From Methylobacterium sp. Leaf104 (lineage in GTDB: Bacteria > Pseudomonadota > Alphaproteobacteria > Rhizobiales > Beijerinckiaceae): a stretch of DNA of 64,000 nt. The stretch spans positions 312,388 through 376,387 of the forward strand of contig NZ_LMMZ01000012.1 in the NCBI RefSeq assembly GCF_001422885.1. Reading direction: 5' to 3'. The notes under the pieces are model-generated. The model saw only the letters and a list, made by a program, of their open reading frames with translations. It had not been told where the DNA came from and did no database searches. Within the stretch, counting starts at the first letter, position 1. Each line of letters begins with the position of its first letter. Below are positions 19,252 through 27,535 of this stretch, piece after piece. The position numbers and the translations under genes were made by a program.

Positions 19252-20358
19252 GTGCAGCCCTCGCCCTTCCCCCTGCCGCGCACGCGCGACCCGAATCCCG
19301 ATCCCGCCTTCTGGGCCGGGCGGCGGGTGCTCGTCACCGGCCATACCGGCTTCAAGGGCGGCTGGCTCTGCCTGTGGCTGGAGCGCCTGGGCGCGCGGGT
19401 GAGCGGGCTGGCACTGCCCCCCGACGCCACGCCGAGCCTGTTCGAAGCGGCCGGCATCGGTGCCGACCTCGATTCGCACCTCGGCGACATCCGCGACGCG
19501 GCGGCGGTGCGCGCGTGCCTCGCCGCCGCGGAGCCCGAGATCGTCATCCACATGGCGGCCCAGGCCCTGGTGCGCGCCTCCTACCGCGATCCGCTGGCCA
19601 CCTACGCCACCAACGTGATGGGCACGGCCCACGTGCTGGATGCGGTGCGGGCGACCGCCTCCGTCCGGGCCGTCGTGGTGGTGACGAGCGACAAGGCCTA
19701 CGCGAACCGCGAATGGCCCTGGGGCTACCGCGAGCAGGAGGCCCTCGGCGGGCACGACCCCTACAGCAGCTCGAAGGCCTGCGCCGAGCTGGTGGCGGCG
19801 GCCTATCGCGACGCGTTCCTCGCCGAGCGCGATTGCCGGGTCGCCACCGCCCGGGCGGGCAACGTCATCGGCGGCGGCGACTGGTCGGAGGACCGGCTCG
19901 TGCCCGACATCGTCCGCGCCTTCGCGCGGGGCGAATCCGTGGAGATCCGCGCGCCCCACGCCACGCGGCCCTGGCAGCACGTGCTCGAGCCCTTGAGCGG
20001 CTATCTCCGCCTCGCCGAATGCCTGTCCGGGGAGGCGGGAGCCCGCTACGCCGAGGCCTGGAACTTCGGCCCCGCCGACGAGGATTGCCGGCCGGTGGCC
20101 CACCTCGTCGACGCGCTCGCCCAGGCCTGGGGGTCGGATGCCCTCTGGCACCTGTCGGAGGCGATCCATCCGCACGAGGCGACCTTCCTCAAGGTCGATT
20201 CGGCCAAGGCCCGCGCCCATCTCGGCTGGGACCGGCGCCTGCGCCTCGACGCGGCGCTCGCCTGGACCGCGGCCTGGCACCGGGCGCAGGCCGGCGGCGG
20301 CTCGGCCCGCGACCTGACCCTGGCGCAGATCGGCGCCTACGAGGCTCTCGGAGCGTGA
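19252..20358 (+). CDS. rfbG: CDP-glucose 4,6-dehydratase
   Basis: 368 residues of the extended SDR family. It converts CDP-glucose to CDP-4-dehydro-6-deoxyglucose. The NAD-binding motif is 'TGHTGFKGGWL' near residue 28, and the catalytic Tyr/Lys pair is in 'YSSSKACAEL'. 'SDKAYANREWPWGYRE' is typical of RfbG. GTG at 19252 is preferred over the earlier in-frame ATG at 19126, which lies inside rfbF. The stop overlaps the next GTG start (GTGA). Confidence 0.94.
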   Translation: MQPSPFPLPRTRDPNPDPAFWAGRRVLVTGHTGFKGGWLCLWLERLGARVSGLALPPDATPSLFEAAGIGADLDSHLGDIRDAAAVRACLAAAEPEIVIHMAAQALVRASYRDPLATYATNVMGTAHVLDAVRATASVRAVVVVTSDKAYANREWPWGYREQEALGGHDPYSSSKACAELVAAAYRDAFLAERDCRVATARAGNVIGGGDWSEDRLVPDIVRAFARGESVEIRAPHATRPWQHVLEPLSGYLRLAECLSGEAGARYAEAWNFGPADEDCRPVAHLVDALAQAWGSDALWHLSEAIHPHEATFLKVDSAKARAHLGWDRRLRLDAALAWTAAWHRAQAGGGSARDLTLAQIGAYEALGA

Positions 20359-21596
20359 CCGGCGTGAGCGCACATCGTCCCTGCCGCGCCTGTGGCGCGC
20401 CTCTCGACCGGAGCCTGATCGACCTCGGGCTGTCGCCGCTCGCCAACGCCTACGTGCCGGCGGACCGGGCCAACCGCGGCGAGACCTTCCACCCGCTCCA
20501 CGCCTATGTCTGCGACGCTTGCTTCCTGGTGCAGCTCGAAGCCTTCGAGACGCCGGAGGCGATCTTCTCGGACTACGCCTACTTCTCGGGCTTCTCGGCG
20601 GGCTGGCTCGCCCACGCGGAGGCCTATGTCGCCGCCATGCAGGCGCGCTTCGGCCTCGGGGCCGGGAGCAAGGTCGTGGAGGTGGCGAGCAACGACGGCT
20701 ACCTGCTGCAATACGTCGTCGCGCGGGGCATCCCGGCCCTCGGGGTGGAACCCGCCGCCAACGTGGCGGCGGCGGCCCGCGCGCGGGGCGTGCCGACCGA
20801 GGTCGCGTTCTTCGGAGCCGAGACCGCCGGGCGCCTTCGCGCCGCGGGTCACGCGGCCGACCTGATGGCGGCCAACAACGTGCTCGCCCACGTGCCCGAC
20901 CTCCACGACTTCGTGGCCGGCTTCGCCATCCTCCTGAAGCCCGAGGGTGTCGCGACCTTCGAGTTCCCGCATCTCCTGCGCATGATCGAGCAGCGTCAGT
21001 TCGACACGATCTACCACGAGCACTTCTCGTACCTCTCCCTCGGGGTGGTGATCGGCGTCCTGGGCCGGCACGGCCTGCGCGTGTTCGACGTCGAGGAATG
21101 GCCGACCCATGGCGGCTCGCTGCGCGTCTTCGCCTGTCGCGAGGGTGCCGCCCACGCCCCGACGGAGGCCCTGGAGCGCGTGGTGCGGACCGAGCGGGCG
21201 GCCCGCCTGTTCGAGCCCGCCGGCTATGCGGGCTTCGGGCGGGCGGTGACCGACATCAAGTGCGCGGCGCTCCGCTTCCTCATCGCGGAGCGGGAGGCGG
21301 GCCGGACGGTCTGCGCCTACGGGGCGGCGGCCAAGGGCAACACCTTCCTCAATTATTGCGGCATCGGCCCCGAGCTGGTGCGGGCGGTGGCCGACCGCTC
21401 GCCGCACAAGCAGGGCATGCTGCTCCCCGGCAGCCGCATCCCAGTGGTCTCGCCGGAGGCGCTGCTCGGACTGCGGCCGGATTCCGTCCTGATCCTGCCC
21501 TGGAACCTGCGCGACGAGATCGCGGCCGAGATGGCCGCGATCCGTGCCTGGGACGGGCGCTTCGTCACCGCGATCCCGCATCTGGCCGTGTTCTGA
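20355..21596 (+). CDS. NDP-sugar C-methyltransferase (TylC3-type, zinc-binding N-terminus)
   Basis: 413 residues, translationally coupled to rfbG. The N-terminus has two Cys pairs ('CRAC' and 'CDAC'), the zinc-binding domain of sugar C-methyltransferases. The SAM-binding motif follows as 'VVEVASNDGYLL'. A C-terminal Rossmann-like domain holds 'YGAAAKGNTFLNYCGI', the Methyltransf_14-type region. Characterised relatives (TylC3, TcaB9) add a methyl group at C-3 of a 4-keto-6-deoxy-NDP-sugar. The likely substrate here is therefore CDP-4-dehydro-6-deoxyglucose or its 3,5-epimer, giving a branched sugar. That assignment is inference from family and gene order. Confidence 0.88.
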   Translation: MTGVSAHRPCRACGAPLDRSLIDLGLSPLANAYVPADRANRGETFHPLHAYVCDACFLVQLEAFETPEAIFSDYAYFSGFSAGWLAHAEAYVAAMQARFGLGAGSKVVEVASNDGYLLQYVVARGIPALGVEPAANVAAAARARGVPTEVAFFGAETAGRLRAAGHAADLMAANNVLAHVPDLHDFVAGFAILLKPEGVATFEFPHLLRMIEQRQFDTIYHEHFSYLSLGVVIGVLGRHGLRVFDVEEWPTHGGSLRVFACREGAAHAPTEALERVVRTERAARLFEPAGYAGFGRAVTDIKCAALRFLIAEREAGRTVCAYGAAAKGNTFLNYCGIGPELVRAVADRSPHKQGMLLPGSRIPVVSPEALLGLRPDSVLILPWNLRDEIAAEMAAIRAWDGRFVTAIPHLAVF

Positions 21597-21600
21597 ACCG

Positions 21601-22131
21601 ATGCGCTTCGAGGCCCTGCCGCTCGCCGGCGCGTACCGGATCGTCCCCGAACCCCATGCCGACGCGCGCGGCCTCTTCGCCCGCACCGCCTGCGCGGAGG
21701 ATTTCGCCGCGCGCGGGCTGATCGGCGCCTTCGCGCAATCCAGCATCTCCTACAACGCCCGGCGCGGCACCGTGCGCGGGCTGCACTTCGCCGCCGAGCC
21801 CCACGGGGAGACCAAGCTGGTGCGCTGCACGGCCGGAGCGATCCACGACGTCGTCGTCGACCTGCGGCCGGATTCGGCCACCTATCTCCGGGCCTACGGG
21901 ACCGAGCTCAGCGCCGCGAACCGTCACGCCCTCTACATCCCGGCCGGCTTCGGCCACGGCTTCCAGGCCCTCAGCGACGGCGCGGAAGTGCTCTACATGA
22001 TCGACCGCCCCTACGTGGCCGGCAGCGCCCGGGGCCTGCGCTGGAACGATCCGAGCCTCGACCTCGTCTGGCCGGAGCCCGTCACGGTGATCGCCGAGCG
22101 CGACCTCGCCTATCCCGACTGGGTGCGATGA
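21601..22131 (+). CDS. rfbC: dTDP-4-dehydrorhamnose 3,5-epimerase-like sugar epimerase
   Basis: 176 residues, the cupin-fold length of RmlC. 'RGLHFAAEPHGETKLVRC' holds the catalytic His and conserved substrate-binding residues; 'HDVVVDLRPDSATY' and 'YIPAGFGHGFQAL' are the other conserved strands. The enzyme inverts C-3 and/or C-5 of an NDP-4-keto-6-deoxyhexose. In this operon the substrate should be CDP-linked rather than dTDP-linked, since rfbF/rfbG precede and no rfbA/rfbB is present. The ATG at 21601 follows the methyltransferase stop by four bases; the end overlaps the next gene (ATGA). Confidence 0.9.
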   Translation: MRFEALPLAGAYRIVPEPHADARGLFARTACAEDFAARGLIGAFAQSSISYNARRGTVRGLHFAAEPHGETKLVRCTAGAIHDVVVDLRPDSATYLRAYGTELSAANRHALYIPAGFGHGFQALSDGAEVLYMIDRPYVAGSARGLRWNDPSLDLVWPEPVTVIAERDLAYPDWVR

Positions 22132-23033
22132 GCGGGCGCGTCCTCGTCACCGGTGCGGCCGGCTTCGTCGGGCGCCACGCCGTGCCGGCCCTGCGGGCGC
22201 GCGGTTTCGAGGTCCACGGCGTCGGGCGCGCGGCCTCGGCGGAGGCGCACTGGCACGCGGCCGACCTGCTGGTGCCCGAGGCCCGGCGCGCGCTGGTCGC
22301 AGAGATCCGCCCGAGCCATCTCCTCCACCTCGCCTGGGACGCGGAGCCCGGCCGCTACTGGACCTCGGCCCGCAACCTCGACTGGGTCGCGGCCACCCTC
22401 GACCTGGCACAGGCCTTCACGGCCGCCGGGGGCCGCCGCTTCGTCGGCGTCGGCAGCTGCGCCGAGTACGCCTGGGGCGCCCCCCGCTTCGACGAGGCGA
22501 CGACCCCCTGCCGGCCCGCGACGCTCTACGGCGCCGCGAAGGACGGGACCCGGCGCATCCTGGCGGCTCATGCCGCCCAGCACGGCCTGAGCTTCGCCTG
22601 GGGTCGGCTGTTCTACCTCTACGGCCCCGGCGAGCGCCGCGGGCGGCTCGTATCGGATGCGGTCCACGCGCTGATGGCCGGCACCGCGTTCCCGACCTCG
22701 CACGGGCGCCAGTGCCGCGACTTCCTGCACGTCGCGGATGCCGCCGAGGCCTTGGCCGCCCTGGTGGCGGGCGACGCGAGCGGACCGGTGAACATCGGCT
22801 CGGGCACGGCGATTCCGGTGCGCGCGCTCCTCGAAGGGCTCGCCGCCCGGCTCGGCGGCGCCGAGCACCTGGATTTCGGCGCCCGGCCCCTGAGCGCGAC
22901 GGAGCCGCCCATCATCGCGGCCGGGACCCGCATCCTGACGGAAGCCGTCGGTTTCCGGCCGCATTTCGATCTGCCGCGCGGCCTCGACGATACCGTCGCC
23001 TGGTGGCGCGCCCGGGGGAGCGCGCCAGGCTGA
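22128..23033 (+). CDS. NAD(P)-dependent SDR sugar epimerase/4-ketoreductase
   Basis: 301 residues, extended SDR. The cofactor loop is 'TGAAGFVGRHAV' at the N-terminus, and the catalytic pair is in 'YGAAKDGTRR'. A Ser/Cys segment 'GVGSCAEYAWG' precedes it. As the last gene of the cassette it most likely reduces the 4-keto group to finish the CDP-6-deoxyhexose; epimerisation is the alternative. It starts inside the stop codon of rfbC, so the last four genes form one tightly coupled unit. The final codons lie in hairpin-forming sequence shared with the convergent response-regulator gene. Confidence 0.88.
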   Translation: MSGRVLVTGAAGFVGRHAVPALRARGFEVHGVGRAASAEAHWHAADLLVPEARRALVAEIRPSHLLHLAWDAEPGRYWTSARNLDWVAATLDLAQAFTAAGGRRFVGVGSCAEYAWGAPRFDEATTPCRPATLYGAAKDGTRRILAAHAAQHGLSFAWGRLFYLYGPGERRGRLVSDAVHALMAGTAFPTSHGRQCRDFLHVADAAEALAALVAGDASGPVNIGSGTAIPVRALLEGLAARLGGAEHLDFGARPLSATEPPIIAAGTRILTEAVGFRPHFDLPRGLDDTVAWWRARGSAPG

Positions 23034-23049
23034 GGGGTCATGCCCTCAG
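23030..23049. terminator. Hairpin spanning both convergent stop codons
   Basis: A 7-bp stem (23030-23036 with 23043-23049) with a 6-base loop covers the stops of the SDR gene and of the convergent response-regulator gene. A second 8-bp stem (23004-23011 with 23020-23027) lies just before it. No U-tract is present on either strand; a bidirectional transcription barrier is possible. Confidence 0.35.
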
Positions 23050-23432
23050 CAGGGCAGCAGGCCCTTGAGCTGGGACAGGATGTCCTCGCCGGTGCAGGGC
23101 CGGGCGATGAACTTGGCGCCCTTCGGCATGCGCTCGGGATCGGGAGCGGCACGGCCCGAGACGATGACGATGGGCAGCTGCGGGCGGGCCTCGGACACCG
23201 CCGTCGCGAGTTCGAAGCCGTTGGTCTTGCCGGACAGTTCGACATCCGTGACCAGGCCGCAGATGTCGGGGCGAGACTGGATGATGCCGAGTGCCCGCTC
23301 GGCCGAGGCGCATTGCACGGTCTCGTAGCCGCCATTCTCGAGAACGTCGCCGAGGTCCATGATCGTCAGGGCCTCGTCCTCCACCAGCAGGATCACCGGC
23401 CGGTCGTCGTTCGCCTTCGCCTCATCCACCAC
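23046..23432 (-). CDS. Single-domain response regulator (receiver only)
   Basis: 128 residues consisting of one receiver domain and no output domain. The acidic pocket is 'VEDEA', the phospho-acceptor Asp is in 'LVTDVEL', and 'VIVSGRAAP' provides the Ser/Thr switch position; the usual Lys appears as 'GAKFIARP'. The start is placed at GTG 23432, with GGAGGG seven bases upstream; an upstream in-frame ATG at 23468 lacks such a site. Stand-alone receivers of this sort work in phosphorelays or bind partner proteins. No histidine kinase is nearby. Confidence 0.85.
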   Translation of the reverse strand: MVDEAKANDDRPVILLVEDEALTIMDLGDVLENGGYETVQCASAERALGIIQSRPDICGLVTDVELSGKTNGFELATAVSEARPQLPIVIVSGRAAPDPERMPKGAKFIARPCTGEDILSQLKGLLPC

Positions 23433-23609
23433 GATGCACCCTCCAGCCTGTCTGGCCGCGGGCCCCACCCGGGACCGGACCCCTCGCGTGGAGCCGGAAG
23501 GCTCGCAGGACGCGATCGGGGATTCCGGAGATTCTGGACATGGGGCCAGCGCAACGTCATCCCAACGAGCGACGGGGGCGTGGGTTGCACCGGGCGCGGG
23601 GTCTCGCCG

Positions 23610-24863
23610 TCAGGCGGCGGTCTCCCGCACCACCGCGCGCATGGCGTCGAGGAGTTCGGCCAGATCCTGCGGTGCGATCGTCAGCGCGGGCGTCAGGTAG
23701 ACGATGTCGCCGAAGGGCCGCACCCAGGTGCCGCGCGCGAGGAAGCGGCGCTTCAAGTCCGCGAGATCGGGAGCCTCGCGGAACTGCACCGCCCCGATCG
23801 CTCCGAGGACCCGGATGTCGGCCACGTGCGGCAGGCCCCGCAGGGGTTCGAGCCCGTCCGCGAGGGCCGCCGCGAGGGCGGCGGCCTGAGCGAGGCGCGG
23901 CTCGCGCGCGAACAGGTCGAGGCTGGCATCGGCCGCCGCGCAGGCGAGCGGATTCGCCATGAAGGTCGGTCCGTGCATGAGGGCGGCGGCCGGATCGTCG
24001 GAGAGGAAGCTCTCGAACACGGCCCGCGTGGCCACGGTGGCGGCCAGCGCCATCGTGCCGCCGGTGAGCGCCTTCGACAGGCAGAGGATGTCCGGCACGA
24101 TGCCGGCCTGCTCGCAGGCGAACAGGGTCCCGGTGCGCCCGAAACCAGTGAAGATCTCGTCGGCGATGAGCGGCAATCCGTGATGTGCCGCCAGCCGCGC
24201 CACCGTCGCCAGCACCTCGGGGGGGTGCATCCGCATGCCACCGGCGCCCTGGACCAGGGGCTCCACGATCACCGCCGCCAGGCTCTCGCGCTCGGCCGCC
24301 AGGGTCGCGTCGAGGGCGGCGGCCTGCGCCGCCGTCCGGGGCAGATCGCAGAAGACCTGGGTCGGCAGGTAGGCGCCGAAGCGCCGGTGCATGCCCTCGT
24401 CGGGGTCGCAGACCGACATCGCCCCCAGGGTGTCGCCGTGATAGCCCTCCCGGAAGGCCAGGATGCGGGTGCGGCCGGCGACGCCCCGGTTGATCCACAT
24501 CTGGACCGCCATCTTCAGGGCGACCTCGACCGCCACCGAGCCGGAATCCGTGAAGAAGACGTGATCGAGATCGCCCGGAAGCAGGGCCGCGAGGCGCGCG
24601 GCCAGGCGCTCCGCGGGGGCATGGGTGAATCCCCCGAACATCACGTGCGGCATCGCTTCGAGCTGCGCCGCCACGGCGGCGCGGATGTGGGGATGGTTGT
24701 AGCCGTGGGCCGCCGTCCACCACGAGGCGATGCCGTCGATCAGCTCGCGCCCGTCGGAGAGCACGATGCGCGACCCGTGCGTGCGCACGGCCTCCAGCGG
24801 CGGGGCCGCCCCCCGCATCTGTGTGTAGGGCCGCCAGAGATGTTGGATGTGCGGGCTGTCCAT
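23610..24863 (-). CDS. bioA: Adenosylmethionine-8-amino-7-oxononanoate aminotransferase
   Basis: 417 residues, a class III PLP aminotransferase. BioA uses SAM as amino donor to make 7,8-diaminopelargonate, the substrate of BioD. 'HLWRPYTQM' near the N-terminus and 'SWWTAAHGYNHP' are BioA-specific substrate-binding stretches. The PLP lysine is in 'LSKALTGG' and the PLP-binding Asp in 'LIADEIFTGFGRTG'. The start at 24863 (MDSPH) fits the family; the longer frame adds about 25 non-conserved residues. bioA is alone here, about 19 kb from bioD, and divergent from the siderophore receptor genes. Confidence 0.95.
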   Translation of the reverse strand: MDSPHIQHLWRPYTQMRGAAPPLEAVRTHGSRIVLSDGRELIDGIASWWTAAHGYNHPHIRAAVAAQLEAMPHVMFGGFTHAPAERLAARLAALLPGDLDHVFFTDSGSVAVEVALKMAVQMWINRGVAGRTRILAFREGYHGDTLGAMSVCDPDEGMHRRFGAYLPTQVFCDLPRTAAQAAALDATLAAERESLAAVIVEPLVQGAGGMRMHPPEVLATVARLAAHHGLPLIADEIFTGFGRTGTLFACEQAGIVPDILCLSKALTGGTMALAATVATRAVFESFLSDDPAAALMHGPTFMANPLACAAADASLDLFAREPRLAQAAALAAALADGLEPLRGLPHVADIRVLGAIGAVQFREAPDLADLKRRFLARGTWVRPFGDIVYLTPALTIAPQDLAELLDAMRAVVRETAA

Positions 24864-24939
24864 GACCCGCAGGGGATGGGCCGGCGCAGACCCCGGGTCA
24901 AGGCGGGGCGCGATGCTCCGCACGGGACCCGGGATCATT

Positions 24940-25020
24940 CGGCATGAAGTTTAGTTTGTGAAATATATTGATATCCTGACATATATAACAGCAGACTTAG
25001 ATATATTCCAATATACGCGA
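24940..25020. promoter_or_regulatory. AT-rich control region upstream of the siderophore receptor
   Basis: An 80-base block that is mostly A/T in an otherwise very GC-rich window, between bioA and the first TonB-dependent receptor. It contains several overlapping TATAT/ATATT words and a perfect dyad TATATT-CC-AATATA at 25002-25015. The position suits an iron-responsive operator (Fur, Irr or RirA type) and promoter, but I cannot match it to a known consensus with confidence. Confidence 0.5.
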
Positions 25021-25081
25021 TGGCTATTGTTATGAAATCAAGACTATCCTACGGCAGATCGACCCCCGACCAGGAGCGATC

Positions 25082-27319
25082 ATGTCCCGTCAGGCCCGAC
25101 GTCATCACCGCATCTCGTCCTGCGTCCGGAAACCTGCGGGTCCGGCCGCATGGATCTCGCCATGGATCTCGACGCGGTGGATTTCGGCGGGATGGATCTC
25201 GGGTGCCGCGCTCCTGCTTCAGGCCGGGCCGACGGCCGCGCAGCAGCCCGATTTCTCGTCCGTCGCCCTTGATGAGATCCGGGTCGCGGGCGACGGCGGG
25301 GCGGTGATCGGCTACCAGCCCCGGCGCACGAGCTTCGGAGCGGGGTCCGACACGCCCCTCCTCGACACACCGGCCAACATCGCCATCGTGCCGAACGCCG
25401 TGCTGCGCGATCAGCGGGTGCTGAGCCTCGACGAGGCCCTGCGCAACGTCAGCAGCGTGGTGCAGACCAACAGCCTCGGCGGAACGCAGGAGGCCGTCAT
25501 CCGGCGCGGCTTCGGCTTCTCCCGCGACAGCTCGATCCTGCGGGACGGGCGCCGCACGGTTCTGCAGCAGAACTTCAACCATGCCATCGAGCGGGTCGAG
25601 GTCCTGAAGGGTCCGGCCTCGCTCCTCTACGGCATCTCGGAGCCCGGCGGCCTGATCAACCTCGTCTCGAAACGTCCGGACTTCACGCCTCGCGGCTCCC
25701 TCGACCTGACCGGGACGAGCTTCGGCGGCGGTCTCGTCCAGGCCGACCTCACCGGCCCGATCCAGGACACCAACCTCGCCTACCGGGTCGTCGGCGACTT
25801 TCAGGACTATGCCTACTGGCGCAATTTCGGGCAGATCCGCCGGCAGGTCGTCGCCCCGTCGCTGACCTGGCGCGGCGACGACACCACCGTGACGGTGGGC
25901 TACGAGTTCACGCATTACAGTATCCCCTTCGACCGGGGCACCACCTTCGACCCGCGCACCGGGCGCGCCCTTCGCGTGCCCCGCGACCGCCGCTTCGACG
26001 AGCGCGTCAGCAAGGTGGACGCCGAGAGCCATCTCGCCACGATCGATGTCGACCACCGGTTCGACGCGGATTGGAGGCTTCACTTCGGCTACAGCTATTC
26101 GCGGCTCGGCTACGACGACAACCAGATCCGACCCGTCGCCTACAATTCCGACACGCGCCTCCTGACGCGCCGGGCGGACGCGACGCGCGGCGGGGATTTC
26201 GAGGCCCACGTGGCCCGCCTCGACCTGACGGGGCGCTTCGAGACCTTCGGCCTGCGCAACGATCTCCTCGCCGGGGCGATGGTCGAGCGGATCGACTATT
26301 ATCGGAAGACCAGCGTGCGGGGACCGAACGTCGGCGGGTTCGACCCGTTCGACCCCGTCTACGGCCTGATGGGCGCCTCCGACCGGGTCTCGCTGGCGGC
26401 CAGCAACAACCGCGACCGACTCAGCAACACCAGCCTCTATCTTCAGGATTCGCTCCACCTCACCGACCGGCTCATCCTGGTGGGCGGGATCAGCGCTCAG
26501 ATCTACGACCAGCTCGCCTATGCGGGCCGCCCCGCCGTGATCTCGACCGCCATCGACGGCGTGAAGCCGGTGCCGCGGGCCGGGCTCGTCTACAAGCTCG
26601 CGCCCAATCTCTCGCTCTATGGAAGCTACACGCAGTCCTTTCGCCCCAACGTCACCGACCTCGATGTGACCGGGGCGCTGCTGCCGGAAGAGGGGACGGC
26701 CTACGAGGTGGGGGTCAAGGCGGAGGTCGCCGACGGCCTCCTGATCACCGGCGCGATGTTCGATGCCGAGAAGAGCAACGTTCTGATCACCCAGGTGATC
26801 GACGGCACCCGCTTCGGCTCGACCGCGGGCAAGGTGCGCTCGCGTGGCTTCGAACTCGATTTCGCGGGGCAGATCCTGCCCGACTGGGCCGTGATCGGCA
26901 GCTACGGCTTCACCCAGGCGGTCGTCACCGAGGATCCGGTGCTCGCCGGCAAGCAGCTCCAGAACACGCCGCGCGTCACGGCCTCGCTGTTCCTCACCCA
27001 TCAGCTCGGCGCCGTCGCCGACGCGACGGCGTTCGGCTCGACCCTCCTCGGCCCTGGCTTCCTGGAGGCCGGGTTCGGCAGCCGCTACGTCGGGGTCCGC
27101 CCCGGAGACGCGGCCAACAGCTTCACCATGCCGGACTACGTGGTCTGCGACGCGTTCCTGTCTTACCGGACCCAGGTGAACGGCCTGCCGACCACCCTGC
27201 AGCTCAACCTGAAGAACCTGTTCGACGAGACCTATTATCCCTCCGCCGGCGCCAGCAACCTGCTGGTGGCGGTGGGCGAGCCCTTCCAGGCCCTGGTCAC
27301 CGCCCGCGTCGCCTGGTGA
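25082..27319 (+). CDS. TonB-dependent siderophore receptor (first paralogue)
   Basis: 745 residues. A long signal sequence contains four Trp-Ile-Ser repeats before 'AALLLQAGPTAAQQ'. The plug domain (roughly 70-200) has 'DTPANIAIVPNAVLRDQR' and 'VEVLKGPASLLYG', typical of ferrisiderophore receptors of the FhuA/FpvA group; the rest is a beta-barrel. The C-terminus ends in an aromatic residue ('TARVAW'), as required for outer-membrane insertion. It imports a ferric siderophore using TonB-ExbBD energy. AGGAG lies six bases before the ATG. A close paralogue follows immediately. The siderophore is unknown. Confidence 0.93.
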   Translation: MSRQARRHHRISSCVRKPAGPAAWISPWISTRWISAGWISGAALLLQAGPTAAQQPDFSSVALDEIRVAGDGGAVIGYQPRRTSFGAGSDTPLLDTPANIAIVPNAVLRDQRVLSLDEALRNVSSVVQTNSLGGTQEAVIRRGFGFSRDSSILRDGRRTVLQQNFNHAIERVEVLKGPASLLYGISEPGGLINLVSKRPDFTPRGSLDLTGTSFGGGLVQADLTGPIQDTNLAYRVVGDFQDYAYWRNFGQIRRQVVAPSLTWRGDDTTVTVGYEFTHYSIPFDRGTTFDPRTGRALRVPRDRRFDERVSKVDAESHLATIDVDHRFDADWRLHFGYSYSRLGYDDNQIRPVAYNSDTRLLTRRADATRGGDFEAHVARLDLTGRFETFGLRNDLLAGAMVERIDYYRKTSVRGPNVGGFDPFDPVYGLMGASDRVSLAASNNRDRLSNTSLYLQDSLHLTDRLILVGGISAQIYDQLAYAGRPAVISTAIDGVKPVPRAGLVYKLAPNLSLYGSYTQSFRPNVTDLDVTGALLPEEGTAYEVGVKAEVADGLLITGAMFDAEKSNVLITQVIDGTRFGSTAGKVRSRGFELDFAGQILPDWAVIGSYGFTQAVVTEDPVLAGKQLQNTPRVTASLFLTHQLGAVADATAFGSTLLGPGFLEAGFGSRYVGVRPGDAANSFTMPDYVVCDAFLSYRTQVNGLPTTLQLNLKNLFDETYYPSAGASNLLVAVGEPFQALVTARVAW

Positions 27320-27497
27320 GCGGGTGCGCCGAAGCCGGGCGGGATGCCGGGTCACCTCGGATTCTGATACCGGGACGAACCGGCCGGGCTGATCTTGCTT
27401 TCACTGCACGAGATCCAAGAATCATTCCAGAGCTCAACTTCTCTTCTGTTTTTGAATGTTTCTAATCTTGGTATCCACAATGGAAATTCCGCGGGGG

Positions 27498-27517
27498 AGC
27501 CGGTAGAGGTACCGGCT
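27498..27517 (+). promoter_or_regulatory. Hairpin in the leader of the second receptor gene
   Basis: A perfect 8-bp stem (AGCCGGTA paired with TACCGGCT) with a GAGG tetraloop lies 18 bases before the start at 27536. The preceding 130 bases are relatively AT-rich. No normal Shine-Dalgarno sequence is seen next to the ATG, so the hairpin may affect translation or mRNA stability. Confidence 0.4.
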
Positions 27518-27535
27518 TCTCCGCACGGACCCGTC

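Noticed and set aside
25020..25307. 95-codon frame starting in the AT-rich leader of the first receptor
   Set aside because: It runs mostly inside the receptor gene in another frame and becomes Arg/Ser-rich; a leader peptide cannot be supported.
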